Of a stretch of DNA of 64,000 nucleotides, positions 36,675 through 44,893 are shown in pieces (position 1 is the first letter of the stretch; the number at the start of each line of letters is the position of its first letter). The translations under genes and the position numbers were made by a program. The notes beneath the pieces were generated by a model, which saw only the letters and a list, made by a program, of their open reading frames with translations, was not told the DNA's origin and made no database searches. Source of the stretch: Anabaena catenula FACHB-362 (GTDB lineage: Bacteria > Cyanobacteriota > Cyanobacteriia > Cyanobacteriales > Nostocaceae); assembly GCF_014698735.1 (NCBI RefSeq), contig NZ_JACJTQ010000012.1, positions 62,001 through 126,000 of the forward strand, given 5' to 3'.

Positions 36675-37023
36675 AATTAAGAATTACAAATTTCAGTCCT
36701 CTTAATATAGCTATTCAAGCAAACGAAACTACATCAGTATGTGTTTTAGTGCAACTTTTCTTCAAATCATTAAAATAAAAGCCCAGCATAAGATACAAAC
36801 TTTAATTGTCAAGAATAAACAGCGAAGCAATCTCAGCCCCTGGGATTGTTCCGCTGTATTAAGTTTTCCTGACACTGAAACTTCGTATTCAATTAAGTTT
36901 TTCTACTTGTTCATCTCTGCTTACTGATAATCTGGATAAATAAGGGTTGAAAGCATCCTCCTCATGGAGGAAAGAGAAGGATGAAGTTGTTCATCCTTCG
37001 TAATTTATAATTCATCCTTTTTT
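36675..37023 (-). terminator. spacer with the dnaK terminator-like hairpin
   Basis: On the minus strand, downstream of dnaK, AAGGATGAA and TTCATCCTT (36977-36998) form a 9-bp stem with a CAAC loop, followed by a C/T-rich tract. A second weaker palindrome, TCCTCCTCATGGAGGA, lies at about 36957-36972. The left part holds the promoter region of the zinc-ribbon gene. No gene is seen; a 62-codon plus frame at 36739-36927 lacks any recognisable domain or start signal. Confidence 0.5.
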
Positions 37024-38907
37024 TTACTTATTTTCCACAAAATCAGCATCTATCACATCTTCACCTCGACTACTTTGTGGTTCACCACTTCCATTGGAGG
37101 TTCCCGCGTGGGCATAAACTGCGCTACCGACTTGCATCAAGACTTGCTGTAACTCACTGCTAATAGACTTAATTCGCTCAAAGTTATCTTGGTTAATGGC
37201 TTCTCGCAAATCCTTCACCAGTCCTTCAACTCGGTTTTTATCGGCTGGGCTTACCTTATCACCCAAATCTCTGAGTTGTTTCTCGGCTTGATAAGCTAAA
37301 GAGTCTGCCAAATTCTTGCTGTCAATTTGTTCACGTCGTCTTCTATCTTCTTCCGCATGAGATTCTGCATCCCGCACCATATTTTCCACATCTCGCTTAT
37401 CGAGAGTAGAAGCACCTGTAATCGAAATTGACTGCTGTTTACTCGTAGCCTTATCTTTGGCGGTGACAGAGAGAATCCCATTAGCATCAATGTCAAAGGT
37501 AACTTCAATTTGTGGTACACCTCTGGGTGCTGAAGGAATACCATCAAGGCGGAAAGTACCTAAACTCTTATTATCTTTAGAAAATTCTCTCTCACCTTGC
37601 AAGACGTGAATTTCTACATTATTTTGACCATCAGCCGCAGTTGAAAAGATTTCTGATTTCTTCACCGGGATAGTTGTATTCCGACCAATAATTTTGGTCA
37701 TCACACCACCAAGAGTTTCCACACCTAAAGACAAGGGAGTCACATCAAGCAAGAGGATATCTTTGACTTCACCAGATAACACACCCGCTTGAATAGCCGC
37801 ACCTACCGCTACAACTTCATCAGGATTCACACCTTGACAAGGGTCTTTACCTGTGATTCTTCGCACCAATTCTTGTACAGCAGGAATGCGAGTCGAACCA
37901 CCAACTAAGACAATTTCATCAAGTTGAGCATTACTGAGTTTCGCGTCTTGCAGTGCTTGTTGAACTGGTTGACGACAACGGTCGAGAAGGTCGGCTGTCA
38001 TCTCCTCAAATTTACCCCGTGTCAGTGTCATATCCAAATGTTTTGGCCCTGTTTGAGTAGCGGTAATAAAGGGCAAATTGATATTAGTTTGAGTCGCGCT
38101 AGAAAGTTCAATTTTCGCCTTTTCTGCGGCTTCAGTCAATCTTTGTAAAGCTTGTTTATCTTTACGTAAATCAATGCCTTCATTACTTTGAAACTCATGA
38201 GCTAACCAATCCACAATTTTTTTATCGAAGTCGTCACCACCTAAATGAGTATCCCCACTGGTGGATTTTACTTCAAACACACCATCACCAACTTCTAAAA
38301 CAGAAACGTCAAATGTCCCACCACCGAGGTCAAACACCAAGATAGTTTCATTTTGCTTTTTATCAAGACCATAAGCAAGGGCTGCTGCTGTTGGTTCGTT
38401 GATAATGCGGAGAACGTCTAAACCAGCAATTTTACCTGCATCTTTGGTAGCTTGTCGTTGAGAATCATTAAAATAAGCAGGAACTGTAATTACTGCTTGA
38501 GTAACTTTTTCTCCTAAATATTTACTAGCGTCATCAACTAACTTTCTCAACACTTGGGCAGAAATTTCTTCAGGTGCAAAATCCTTACCCGCTGCGGGAC
38601 AGTTGAGTTTCACATTACCATTGCTATCACGCAGAGTTCTATAGGAAACTTCTGTGGCTTCATGGGTGATTTCTTCATATTTGCGCCCAATGAAACGTTT
38701 AACAGAATAAAATGTGTTTTCTGGATTCATTACTGCTTGTCGTCTAGCGATTTGACCAACTAAGCGTTCCCCACTTTTGGTGTAAGCTACAACTGAAGGA
38801 GTGATGCGTTGTCCTTCAGAATTAGCGATTACTAAAGGTTGACCCCCTTCCATAACCGCAACACAAGAGTTTGTAGTTCCCAAATCAATTCCCACTACTT
38901 TTGCCAT
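37024..38907 (-). CDS. dnaK: chaperone DnaK (Hsp70), DnaK2-like
   Basis: 627 aa, standard length. ATP-dependent folding chaperone in the cytoplasm, working with DnaJ and GrpE. The nucleotide domain shows [31 protein letters not shown] and [17 protein letters not shown]; the substrate domain holds [17 protein letters not shown]; the end is [11 protein letters not shown]. It is closest in my memory to the stress-inducible, essential DnaK2 type among the several cyanobacterial DnaKs. hsp20 lies directly upstream on the same strand, forming a heat-shock pair. No CIRCE element was seen upstream. Confidence 0.95.
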   Translation of the reverse strand: MAKVVGIDLGTTNSCVAVMEGGQPLVIANSEGQRITPSVVAYTKSGERLVGQIARRQAVMNPENTFYSVKRFIGRKYEEITHEATEVSYRTLRDSNGNVKLNCPAAGKDFAPEEISAQVLRKLVDDASKYLGEKVTQAVITVPAYFNDSQRQATKDAGKIAGLDVLRIINEPTAAALAYGLDKKQNETILVFDLGGGTFDVSVLEVGDGVFEVKSTSGDTHLGGDDFDKKIVDWLAHEFQSNEGIDLRKDKQALQRLTEAAEKAKIELSSATQTNINLPFITATQTGPKHLDMTLTRGKFEEMTADLLDRCRQPVQQALQDAKLSNAQLDEIVLVGGSTRIPAVQELVRRITGKDPCQGVNPDEVVAVGAAIQAGVLSGEVKDILLLDVTPLSLGVETLGGVMTKIIGRNTTIPVKKSEIFSTAADGQNNVEIHVLQGEREFSKDNKSLGTFRLDGIPSAPRGVPQIEVTFDIDANGILSVTAKDKATSKQQSISITGASTLDKRDVENMVRDAESHAEEDRRRREQIDSKNLADSLAYQAEKQLRDLGDKVSPADKNRVEGLVKDLREAINQDNFERIKSISSELQQVLMQVGSAVYAHAGTSNGSGEPQSSRGEDVIDADFVENK

Positions 38908-39148
38908 ATCTTCCCCTTGGGCTTCAGTAGAAATTTAATTTTTTAGTAAGCATTCAGCTATATCTCGTTCCCAGTACCTCGTTCCCAGTCTCAGACTGGG
39001 AATGCTATCATAGAGGCTCTGCCTCTGCTATCACTAAAGGCAGAGCCTTCTTGAATTCATTCCCATACAGAGTATGGGAACGAGAATACAGAGTATGGGA
39101 ACGAGAAATGAGAATCTGGGTTTTTACAAATCAGAAGCTACTGATAAA
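38908..39148. repeat. hairpin repeat cluster between hsp20 and dnaK
   Basis: Several palindromes in a row: GTTCCCAGTCTCAGACTGGGAA near 38981-39002, AGGCTCTGCCT pairing with AGGCAGAGCCT near 39013-39051, and twice ATACAGAGTATGGGAACGAGA near 39065-39105. This composite element is a common Nostoc intergenic repeat. It stands downstream of hsp20 and upstream of dnaK, so it may act as a terminator or mRNA-stabilising structure. Confidence 0.7.
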
Positions 39149-39643
39149 TTAACCGAGATTAACTTTGAACGCTTTTTGTTTTTCTGGTTCTGCTTTTGGT
39201 AAGTTTAACCGCAGAATACCATCTTTATATTCAGCCTGTACTTGTTCATGTTGGACAAGGGAAGGTAAAGGAATTACCCGTTGGAATTTGCCATAACGGA
39301 ATTCAGAACGAGTGTAACCTTCTCTTTCCGTTGTGGTTTCAGATTTCCTTTCACCAGTAATAGAAACAGCTTCAGGGGTTACTTCCACATTTACATCTTT
39401 CGCTTCCAGACCAGGTAATTCTAGTCTCAATTTAAATGCGTCATCAGTTTCTTCAAGTTCAGCAGAAGGAATAAAGGTAATTCCTCCTCTTTCACCCCCA
39501 TCAGTTGGTATCATTCTTTCAAACAGACGATTCATGCGCCGTTGTAGGGTATCCATTTCGCGGAGTGGGTCCCAACGTTCAAGTTCGCGGAATGGTTCTA
39601 GGCGTTCAATGTCCCGGAGTGGGTCCCAACGAATAAGTGCCAT
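39149..39643 (-). CDS. small heat-shock protein, Hsp20/alpha-crystallin
   Basis: 164 aa. ATP-independent holdase that binds unfolding proteins. The alpha-crystallin domain spans about 55-160: LRLELPGLEAKDVNVEVTPE, ITGERKSE, FRYGKFQRVIPLP and the A-x-x-x-x-G-I-L motif YKDGILRLNLPKAE near 138-151. The N-terminal arm repeats RDIERLEPFRELERWDPLRE. Ribosome binding site CAGGAG 7 nt before ATG can pair with an upstream CTCC, see the separate hairpin entry. Followed by dnaK on the same strand. Confidence 0.95.
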   Translation of the reverse strand: MALIRWDPLRDIERLEPFRELERWDPLREMDTLQRRMNRLFERMIPTDGGERGGITFIPSAELEETDDAFKLRLELPGLEAKDVNVEVTPEAVSITGERKSETTTEREGYTRSEFRYGKFQRVIPLPSLVQHEQVQAEYKDGILRLNLPKAEPEKQKAFKVNLG

Positions 39644-39649
39644 ATCTAT

Positions 39650-39682
39650 CTCCTGTACAATCCTCTAATTTGGCTTGTGGAG
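39650..39682 (-). promoter_or_regulatory. possible RNA thermometer in the hsp20 leader
   Basis: On the minus strand the 5' leader has CTCCACAA (39682-39675) that can pair with TTGT (39660-39657) and, past a 3-nt bulge, with the Shine-Dalgarno GGAG (39653-39650). This short, bulged stem hides the ribosome site. Cyanobacterial hsp17/hspA genes are known to use small RNA thermometers of this kind. Pairing is weak (8 bp) and unproven. Confidence 0.45.
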
Positions 39683-40024
39683 GCTTAATTTCAAGCTTCA
39701 TTGATGGCAAACAACCGTCATACTTTTTTAAATCTTTTTATTCCTGAAGCTTACTCTTTAGCTTCCTAGTTAAACAATAACACTAGGAGATAAATTCAGT
39801 GGGTTCGGTTTTATAGCTATGGGAATCGCAATAGCCGTACCTGTGAGCTTTTTTCATAATCCTTTACAATTTCAACTATTGAAAAAACAATAAATCCCCT
39901 TTTAGGGTAATTGTAAATATTTCTACTTTTATTCCAGATATAGATTATAAAGTCTGTTGAGATAGCTAAAAGTAATAATCTCAACATCTATCTGAGGTAG
40001 AATTATGGATATACAAAAATATTT
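39683..40024. other. intergenic region upstream of hsp20
   Basis: It should hold the hsp20 promoter. GAAGCTTACTC / GAGTAAGCTTC-like half-palindromes occur near 39746-39765, but no CIRCE element (TTAGCACTC-N9-GAGTGCTAA) is visible. No gene seen. Confidence 0.35.
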
Positions 40025-40774
40025 TTACTCTAACTGTTGAGCTATGCTTCTAAGTAAAATATTTTGGTTTGAGCGAATAAAGAAGTGATTACCTTCAAGC
40101 ATTTGTAATGAAAAAGAGGCAGTAGTTTGTTCACGCCATGCTTCTAACTCATAATCAGTAAATTCTTTGTCTTGTAAACCACCAAAAACACTAATAGGAC
40201 AATCAAGAGGCGGTTGAATTGTGTAAATGTAGGTATCTAAAACCGTAAAATCAGCCCGGAGAATAGGGAGAAAAAGTTGGATAATGTCTTGATTTTCCAT
40301 AACATCATCAGGAGTACCATTGAAATTCCAGATTTCTTGCCAAAACTCTGCATCTGGTAAATTATAAATCGGTCTTTTTGAAGGAGTAACTTGTGGAGCA
40401 TTGCGAGCAGATATAAATAAATGTAATGGAGTTAAATTATAATCTGAGCGTAGTAAACGAGTTAATTCAAAGCTGACAAGTCCACCCATACTATGACCAA
40501 AGATAGCAAAGGGTTTATCTAGATATGGGGTGAGATTTTGGGCTATTTCCTCTACAAGAGGTTGCATTTTTGTGTAGGGAGGTAAGTTCATTTGTCTTCC
40601 CCTTCCAGGAAGTTCTAGAGGACACACTTCGATAGTTGAGGGTAAATCATTAGCCCAGGTGCGAAATACCATTGCGCTACCTCCTGCGTAGGGTAAGCAG
40701 AATAAGCGTAATTTTGCTTGGGGGTTGGGTTGGGGACAAGTAACCCACGAGTTGAATGTGGTTTTGGTTGTCAT
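40025..40774 (-). CDS. type II thioesterase (NRPS/PKS editing type)
   Basis: 249 aa, usual length. Hydrolase that frees misloaded carriers of non-ribosomal peptide or polyketide synthases, or releases short acyl chains. Signature: LFCLPYAGGSAMVFRTW (about 24-40), LELPGRGR, nucleophile elbow FGHSMGG with Ser95, and catalytic His in EGNHFF near 230. No synthase gene is in the window, so it is an orphan copy. A 34-bp piece including its first codons is repeated at 41757-41794 beyond the next gene. Confidence 0.85.
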   Translation of the reverse strand: MTTKTTFNSWVTCPQPNPQAKLRLFCLPYAGGSAMVFRTWANDLPSTIEVCPLELPGRGRQMNLPPYTKMQPLVEEIAQNLTPYLDKPFAIFGHSMGGLVSFELTRLLRSDYNLTPLHLFISARNAPQVTPSKRPIYNLPDAEFWQEIWNFNGTPDDVMENQDIIQLFLPILRADFTVLDTYIYTIQPPLDCPISVFGGLQDKEFTDYELEAWREQTTASFSLQMLEGNHFFIRSNQNILLRSIAQQLE

Positions 40775-40779
40775 AATGG
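40743..40779. repeat. left copy of a ~34-bp direct repeat flanking the Rpn gene
   Basis: Contains the reverse complement of the first codons of the thioesterase gene (MTTKTTFNS). The right copy at 41757-41794 differs at about two positions plus one inserted T. See the right copy. Confidence 0.8.
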
Positions 40780-40881
40780 TACTTTTTATAATCGTCAGGA
40801 TTTTTCAACAATTGGGATGCTCCCGATCTAATATATGATGAGATGTATCGCAGGTTTAAAAAAATTAAGTAAAAATCCTTC

Positions 40882-41745
40882 ATGCGTCGGGATTCTATTT
40901 TTTACAAACTCTTTCAACAATCTCCCACTTTACTATTTGAATTCTTGACAAATCCTCCGACAAATGCAGATGCTTATAGATTTGATTCGGTAGCTGTCAA
41001 AGAACCCAAATTTGAAATTGATGGGGTGTTTCTGCCACCAGAAAATGAAGGTGCGGGAGTTGTATACTTCTGTGAGGTGCAATTCCAAAAAGATGAACAG
41101 CTTTATGAAAGAGTATTTGCTGAATCTTCACTTTATTTCTACCGCAACCGTGCTAGATTCAGTGACTGGGAAACTGTGATTATTTACCCATCCCGCAGTA
41201 TTGAACAAAGCGATATTCATCCTCATCGAACGCTACTCAATGGAAATCAAGTGCATCGAGTGTATTTAGATGAATTGGGGGATATTCATCAATTACCTTT
41301 ATGGGTAGCACTGATGGTACTCACTACGGTAGAAGAAGAACAAGCACCAGAAGCAGCAAGATATTTATTAACTAGAACCAGTCAAGAAGTATCATCTCCA
41401 ACAAGTCGCGTCATAATAGAGATGATTACGACGATTATGGTGTACAAGTTTGAACAACTAAGCCGTATGGAGGTAGAGTCTATGTTAGGGATAACACTAA
41501 AAGAAACGAGAGTTTACCGAGAAATCAAGGAAGAAGGCCGAGAAGAAGGACGAGAAGAAGGACGAGAAGTTATGGCTAATGCAATTTCTCGACAATTGAC
41601 TAAGCGGTTTGGAACATTGTCTGAAGAAATACGCTCCTCAATTTCTGGTTTAGCTTTACCTGTTTTAGAAGATTTGAGTGAAGCACTATTAGATTTTAAC
41701 AGTTTAGCTGATTTGTCATCTTGGCTAGAAACGCAAATAAATTAA
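40882..41745 (+). CDS. Rpn-family recombination-promoting nuclease / putative transposase
   Basis: 287 aa. It begins MRRDSIFYKLFQQSPTLLFE, the usual opening of this cyanobacterial family. The PD-(D/E)XK core has KFEIDGVF (about 49-56) and VVYFCEVQFQKD (about 66-77), giving D...E-x-Q rather than E-x-K. A helical region and three GREE repeats (12-bp DNA repeats, near 41530-41572) precede the C-terminal helical domain. Relatives are RecA-independent recombination or defence-linked nucleases. The gene is bracketed by direct repeats of the neighbour's 5' end, consistent with insertion or duplication. Catalytic competence is uncertain. Confidence 0.75.
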   Translation: MRRDSIFYKLFQQSPTLLFEFLTNPPTNADAYRFDSVAVKEPKFEIDGVFLPPENEGAGVVYFCEVQFQKDEQLYERVFAESSLYFYRNRARFSDWETVIIYPSRSIEQSDIHPHRTLLNGNQVHRVYLDELGDIHQLPLWVALMVLTTVEEEQAPEAARYLLTRTSQEVSSPTSRVIIEMITTIMVYKFEQLSRMEVESMLGITLKETRVYREIKEEGREEGREEGREVMANAISRQLTKRFGTLSEEIRSSISGLALPVLEDLSEALLDFNSLADLSSWLETQIN

Positions 41746-41756
41746 TAAAATAATTT

Positions 41757-41794
41757 ACCCACTAGTTGAAGGTGGTTTTGGTTGTCATAATTGG
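41757..41794. repeat. right copy of the direct repeat; fragment of the thioesterase 5' end
   Basis: On the minus strand it reads ATG ACA ACC AAA ACC ACC TTC AAC TAG: the first eight codons of the thioesterase gene followed by a stop. Orientation equals the left copy, so the Rpn gene lies between two direct repeats about 1.01 kb apart. Confidence 0.8.
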
Positions 41795-41855
41795 GTTTAA
41801 ATGTGGATAATAATATTTAACTAGATTTTTTAGATATATTCACTGACTTACTATT

Positions 41856-44012
41856 ATGACAGGCATTGAACTTTTATTAGCCCAAGCCGTTAGCGGTGTA
41901 GCTGTTCCCATTTTTCAGTCTCTGTGGGGAAGCAGTACCAAGTTGGTAGAAAGGTTTGGTCAAAACTTTAATGAAGCTGCGAAAACGGCAATTTTTAAAG
42001 CTTTCGGGAAATATGGACAGAACTATAGAAAACGACACGGTATTCTGAAAGTATTAGGAATGCGTGAACCTGTCAATTTGGAGGCAGTATATACAGCAGT
42101 GCAGTTTTTAAAGGATGATATTCCTAGTTTTGTATCTATCAAGGAATTTGAAGAAGCATATCGTGACGCTGAAAACCGGAAGTTTAACTTTCAATGTTCT
42201 GAAAAACAAGCAGGAATTAAAGTTGCTAATGAGAAACAATATCTGATGGTTTTGGGTGAACCAGGTGCGGGTAAATCTACCTTTTTAAGAAAGATGGGAC
42301 TGGAAGCATTTCAGGGTAAAAAAGGAGGATTTAAACATGGCTGTATTCCGGTTTTTATTGAATTAAAAAGCTTTACATCTAGCGAGATTGATATTGAAAA
42401 ATTTATTATTGACGAGTTTGATATTTGTGGTGTTCCAGTTCCAGATCAGTTTACGGCTAAAGCTTTAGAACAAGGTAAATTATTAATTCTACTGGATGGT
42501 TTGGATGAAGTCCCAACTAAAAATTTGACTGAGGCTATTAATCAAATTCAAAACTTTGTTGATCAACATGATGCAAATCGTTTTATAGCTTCATGTCGCA
42601 CAGCAGCTTATCGCCATAATTTCCGGCGGTTTAGCGATGTGGCTATGGCTGATTTTGATGATGAACCAATTCAGCAGTTTATTAATAACTGGTTTCATGG
42701 AGAAGATGATAAACAGGCGAAAACAAGTGAGAAATGCTGGGAATTATTGCAAAATCCAGAAAACAAAGCTGCTAAAGAGTTGGCACACACGCCTTTATTG
42801 CTGACTTTTCTTTGTTTAGAATATGGCAAGGCGCAAAATTTTTCTAATAACCGTAGCGGTTTATATAGAAAGGGATTGCGGATATTATTAGAAGAATGGG
42901 CTTCAGAACAGCTAAAATTAAGAGATGAGATTTATCAAGAATTGCATACAGAATTAGAAGAGTCGTTACTATCAGAAATTGCTTATACTGGGTTTAAATA
43001 TAACAGAATCTTTTTTACTGAACGAGAGATTATTGAACAAATTAATAATTTTTTTGTGAATAATTTGAATGCATCCAAGTATTTAAATTGTAAAGCGGTT
43101 TTAAATGCCATTGCCATTCAGCAAGGAATTTTAGTAAAAAAAGCAGAATATGTTTATTCCTTCTCTCATCTTACCCTACAGGAATATTTAACAGCACAAT
43201 ATATTGATGATCATCGCCTAGTTGAAAATTTAGTTACTGAACACTTAACAGATCAACGTTGGAAAGAGGTATTTTTATTAGTTGCTGGGGTAATGCGGGG
43301 TGGTGCAGATGATTGGTTGTTATTGATGGAAAAAGAAGCACAAAAATATATCAATACCCCGAAGTTGCAGGCTTTATTAAATTGGACAGAACAAGTTACA
43401 TTAGGCTCTCAGGGTGATTATAAACCTTTTAGGAAACGTGCATCTGCGATTACTAGAGCTTACGCTAACGCCATCGCCATCGCCAATGCCATCGACATAA
43501 TTTATTTTAAAGCCAATATCAATATCAACGTCATTGCCAATGCCAAAACCATAGCCAATGCCATAGCCAATGCCAAGACCAACGCCGAAGCTAATGCCGA
43601 AGCCAATGTTAAGACCAACGCCATAGCCATCGATATTGCCAAGGCAAATGCCAATTCTATTGCCATTGCCATCAAACATAGTGGTGAACTTGAAAAATCC
43701 AAAATTTTCAATAATAAAGTTAACTTTACTCTGTTGATTGTGCGACTTGAACAACTAAAAACTACAATTCCTGATGATACACAGGCAAGGGAAGTGCATC
43801 TGGCATTTGCTAAACGCCTCCAACAAACCTTGCTCAATGCTTATCATCTCACTCTAGAAATGGTGAATTTATCTAAGGAAGAAATCAAGGCTTTAGATAA
43901 TTATTTATATGCTAATCACCTAATTATCCAATGCAAAGATGCAGCGGCGAGCGTCTCACGTGAAACCTGGGAAGCAATAGAGGGGAGGATGTTGTTACCT
44001 CCTAGTAATTAA
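41856..44012 (+). CDS. NACHT-domain STAND NTPase with an Ala-rich repeat insert
   Basis: 718 aa. N-terminal helical domain about 1-80 (LLAQAVSGVAVPIFQSLWGS), then a linker, then a NACHT NTPase: Walker A LGEPGAGKST near 132-141, Walker B LLILLDGLDEVP near 208-219, sensor-like RFIASCRTAAY near 245, and the winged-helix end SFSHLTLQEYLTAQYI near 435. Residues about 535-605 are a low-complexity run of A-I-A-N / A-K-T-N units, encoded by a degenerate 12-bp DNA repeat. The C-terminal ~100 residues are helical. Bacterial NACHT proteins include anti-phage systems; this one stands next to an Rpn nuclease gene. Its trigger and effector are unknown. Confidence 0.8.
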   Translation: MTGIELLLAQAVSGVAVPIFQSLWGSSTKLVERFGQNFNEAAKTAIFKAFGKYGQNYRKRHGILKVLGMREPVNLEAVYTAVQFLKDDIPSFVSIKEFEEAYRDAENRKFNFQCSEKQAGIKVANEKQYLMVLGEPGAGKSTFLRKMGLEAFQGKKGGFKHGCIPVFIELKSFTSSEIDIEKFIIDEFDICGVPVPDQFTAKALEQGKLLILLDGLDEVPTKNLTEAINQIQNFVDQHDANRFIASCRTAAYRHNFRRFSDVAMADFDDEPIQQFINNWFHGEDDKQAKTSEKCWELLQNPENKAAKELAHTPLLLTFLCLEYGKAQNFSNNRSGLYRKGLRILLEEWASEQLKLRDEIYQELHTELEESLLSEIAYTGFKYNRIFFTEREIIEQINNFFVNNLNASKYLNCKAVLNAIAIQQGILVKKAEYVYSFSHLTLQEYLTAQYIDDHRLVENLVTEHLTDQRWKEVFLLVAGVMRGGADDWLLLMEKEAQKYINTPKLQALLNWTEQVTLGSQGDYKPFRKRASAITRAYANAIAIANAIDIIYFKANININVIANAKTIANAIANAKTNAEANAEANVKTNAIAIDIAKANANSIAIAIKHSGELEKSKIFNNKVNFTLLIVRLEQLKTTIPDDTQAREVHLAFAKRLQQTLLNAYHLTLEMVNLSKEEIKALDNYLYANHLIIQCKDAAASVSRETWEAIEGRMLLPPSN
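43460..43675 (+). repeat. in-frame GCCAATGCCATA-type repeat within the NACHT gene
   Basis: A degenerate 6/12-bp repeat (GCCAAT, GCCATA, GCCAAG, GCCGAA units) keeps the frame open and encodes alternating Ala-Ile/Asn/Lys residues. The same sequence leaves long open frames on the opposite strand, which are not genes. Confidence 0.85.
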
Positions 44013-44132
44013 GTCACAATCAGAGAATTTTGAGCATTACTATTCTTCAAAAGCAAATTAGATATATCATGTTGATGTTTTGCAATTGTATAATCTGTGT
44101 CTAAATTCAAATCATTAGAGTTATTTACAGGT

Positions 44133-44180
44133 GCTGGTGGTAGGTTAGGTATGCGATCGCATACCTAACCTACCACCAGC
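44133..44180. promoter_or_regulatory. perfect 48-bp palindrome centred on a HIP1 site
   Basis: Each arm is 24 nt: it starts GCTGGTGGTAGGTTAGGTAT and meets the other arm in GCGATCGC at 44153-44160. It contains TTAGGT and ACCTAA, the half-sites of the two operator-like sequences nearby, in opposite order. It could form a cruciform or a long mRNA hairpin after the NACHT gene. There is no T-tract after it, so a plain terminator is less likely. Confidence 0.7.
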
Positions 44181-44201
44181 TGAAAATACTTTCCCCAGTA
44201 C

Positions 44202-44234
44202 TTGACAAAATTGTCTACCTAATTTAAGTTAGGT
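44202..44234 (+). promoter_or_regulatory. tetR promoter with overlapping operator
   Basis: TTGACA at 44202-44207, 17-nt spacer, TAAGTT at 44225-44230. The palindrome ACCTAA-N6-TTAGGT (44217-44234) covers the -10 region. Transcription would start almost at the GTG start codon (44238). This layout suggests autorepression by the TetR protein. Confidence 0.65.
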
Positions 44235-44237
44235 GAT

Positions 44238-44828
44238 GTGAATAAAAAAGCTAATCAAACCTCGTCAAAAGACGCTGTTCTGGATGCAGCGGAGCAATTA
44301 TTTGTGTCTCGCGGTTATACAACTGTTACCCTAAGTCATGTTGCTAACAAACTCGGCATCAAGCAAGCCTCACTTTATTACCACTTTCCTCTGGGAAAGG
44401 AAGATTTGTATGTTGAGGTAATGTTGCGTCATTTAGAACATCGGCTTATCTCCCTTGAAAGATTGATTTCCAGAGCAAAGCCAACCTTGGAAAGTTGCTT
44501 GCTTGAAGTTGGAGTTTGGTTGATTCAGCAACCTCCTCTTAACGGTGGAAGAATGATAATGAGCGATTTACCAGAGCTATCCTCAGACAAAGCTGCTCAA
44601 CTCGAAGAAGCAATGTATCGCTGTGCATTCGCTCCCATTGAGGCGTTATTCATCCAGTATCGACATCAGTTAAAGGATCAGTTCCAAAGCAATTTGGGCT
44701 TCATTGGCGGTACTTTCTTGTCTGCTTTAGAATCGCTGTATACCTTTAGAAAATATGGCTCTAAGACTGATGAGGAATTAGTTAATGATTTGATTGAGCT
44801 ACTTTTGAAAGGTTCTCTCTCAACTTAA
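44238..44828 (+). CDS. TetR/AcrR family transcriptional regulator
   Basis: 196 aa from GTG; an ATG 2 nt earlier is in another frame and stops at once. The N-terminal HTH is clear: AAEQLFVSRGYTTVTLSHVA, then LGIKQASLYYHFPLGKEDLY. The C-terminal ligand domain (about 70-190) is variable as usual. Ligand unknown. Its likely operators are ACCTAA-N6-TTAGGT over its own promoter and the similar site before the Rieske oxygenase gene, so it probably controls that gene and itself. Confidence 0.88.
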   Translation: MNKKANQTSSKDAVLDAAEQLFVSRGYTTVTLSHVANKLGIKQASLYYHFPLGKEDLYVEVMLRHLEHRLISLERLISRAKPTLESCLLEVGVWLIQQPPLNGGRMIMSDLPELSSDKAAQLEEAMYRCAFAPIEALFIQYRHQLKDQFQSNLGFIGGTFLSALESLYTFRKYGSKTDEELVNDLIELLLKGSLST

Positions 44829-44834
44829 TTTTTT

Positions 44835-44863
44835 TTGAATTTTTACCTACCTAATTTTAGGTT
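44835..44863 (+). promoter_or_regulatory. Rieske gene promoter with a second TetR-type operator
   Basis: TTGAAT (44835-44840), 17-nt spacer, TAGGTT (44858-44863). The sequence ACCTAC-N6-TTAGGT at 44845-44862 has the same half-sites and spacing as the tetR site (one mismatch) and lies in the same place relative to the boxes. Confidence 0.6.
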
Positions 44864-44893
44864 GTTTATTTTCCATAAAAGGAGAAACTGATC

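Noticed and set aside
36739-36927. 62-codon plus frame between the zinc-ribbon gene and dnaK
   Set aside because: No ribosome site, no domain, and it lies in the upstream region of a divergent gene.
38908-39720. CIRCE element (HrcA site) near dnaK or hsp20
   Set aside because: I looked for TTAGCACTC-N9-GAGTGCTAA and did not find it.
43401-43837. Two long minus-strand frames opposite the NACHT gene
   Set aside because: Stop-free only because of the GCCAAT/GCCATA repeat; the plus-strand frame continues a real domain protein.
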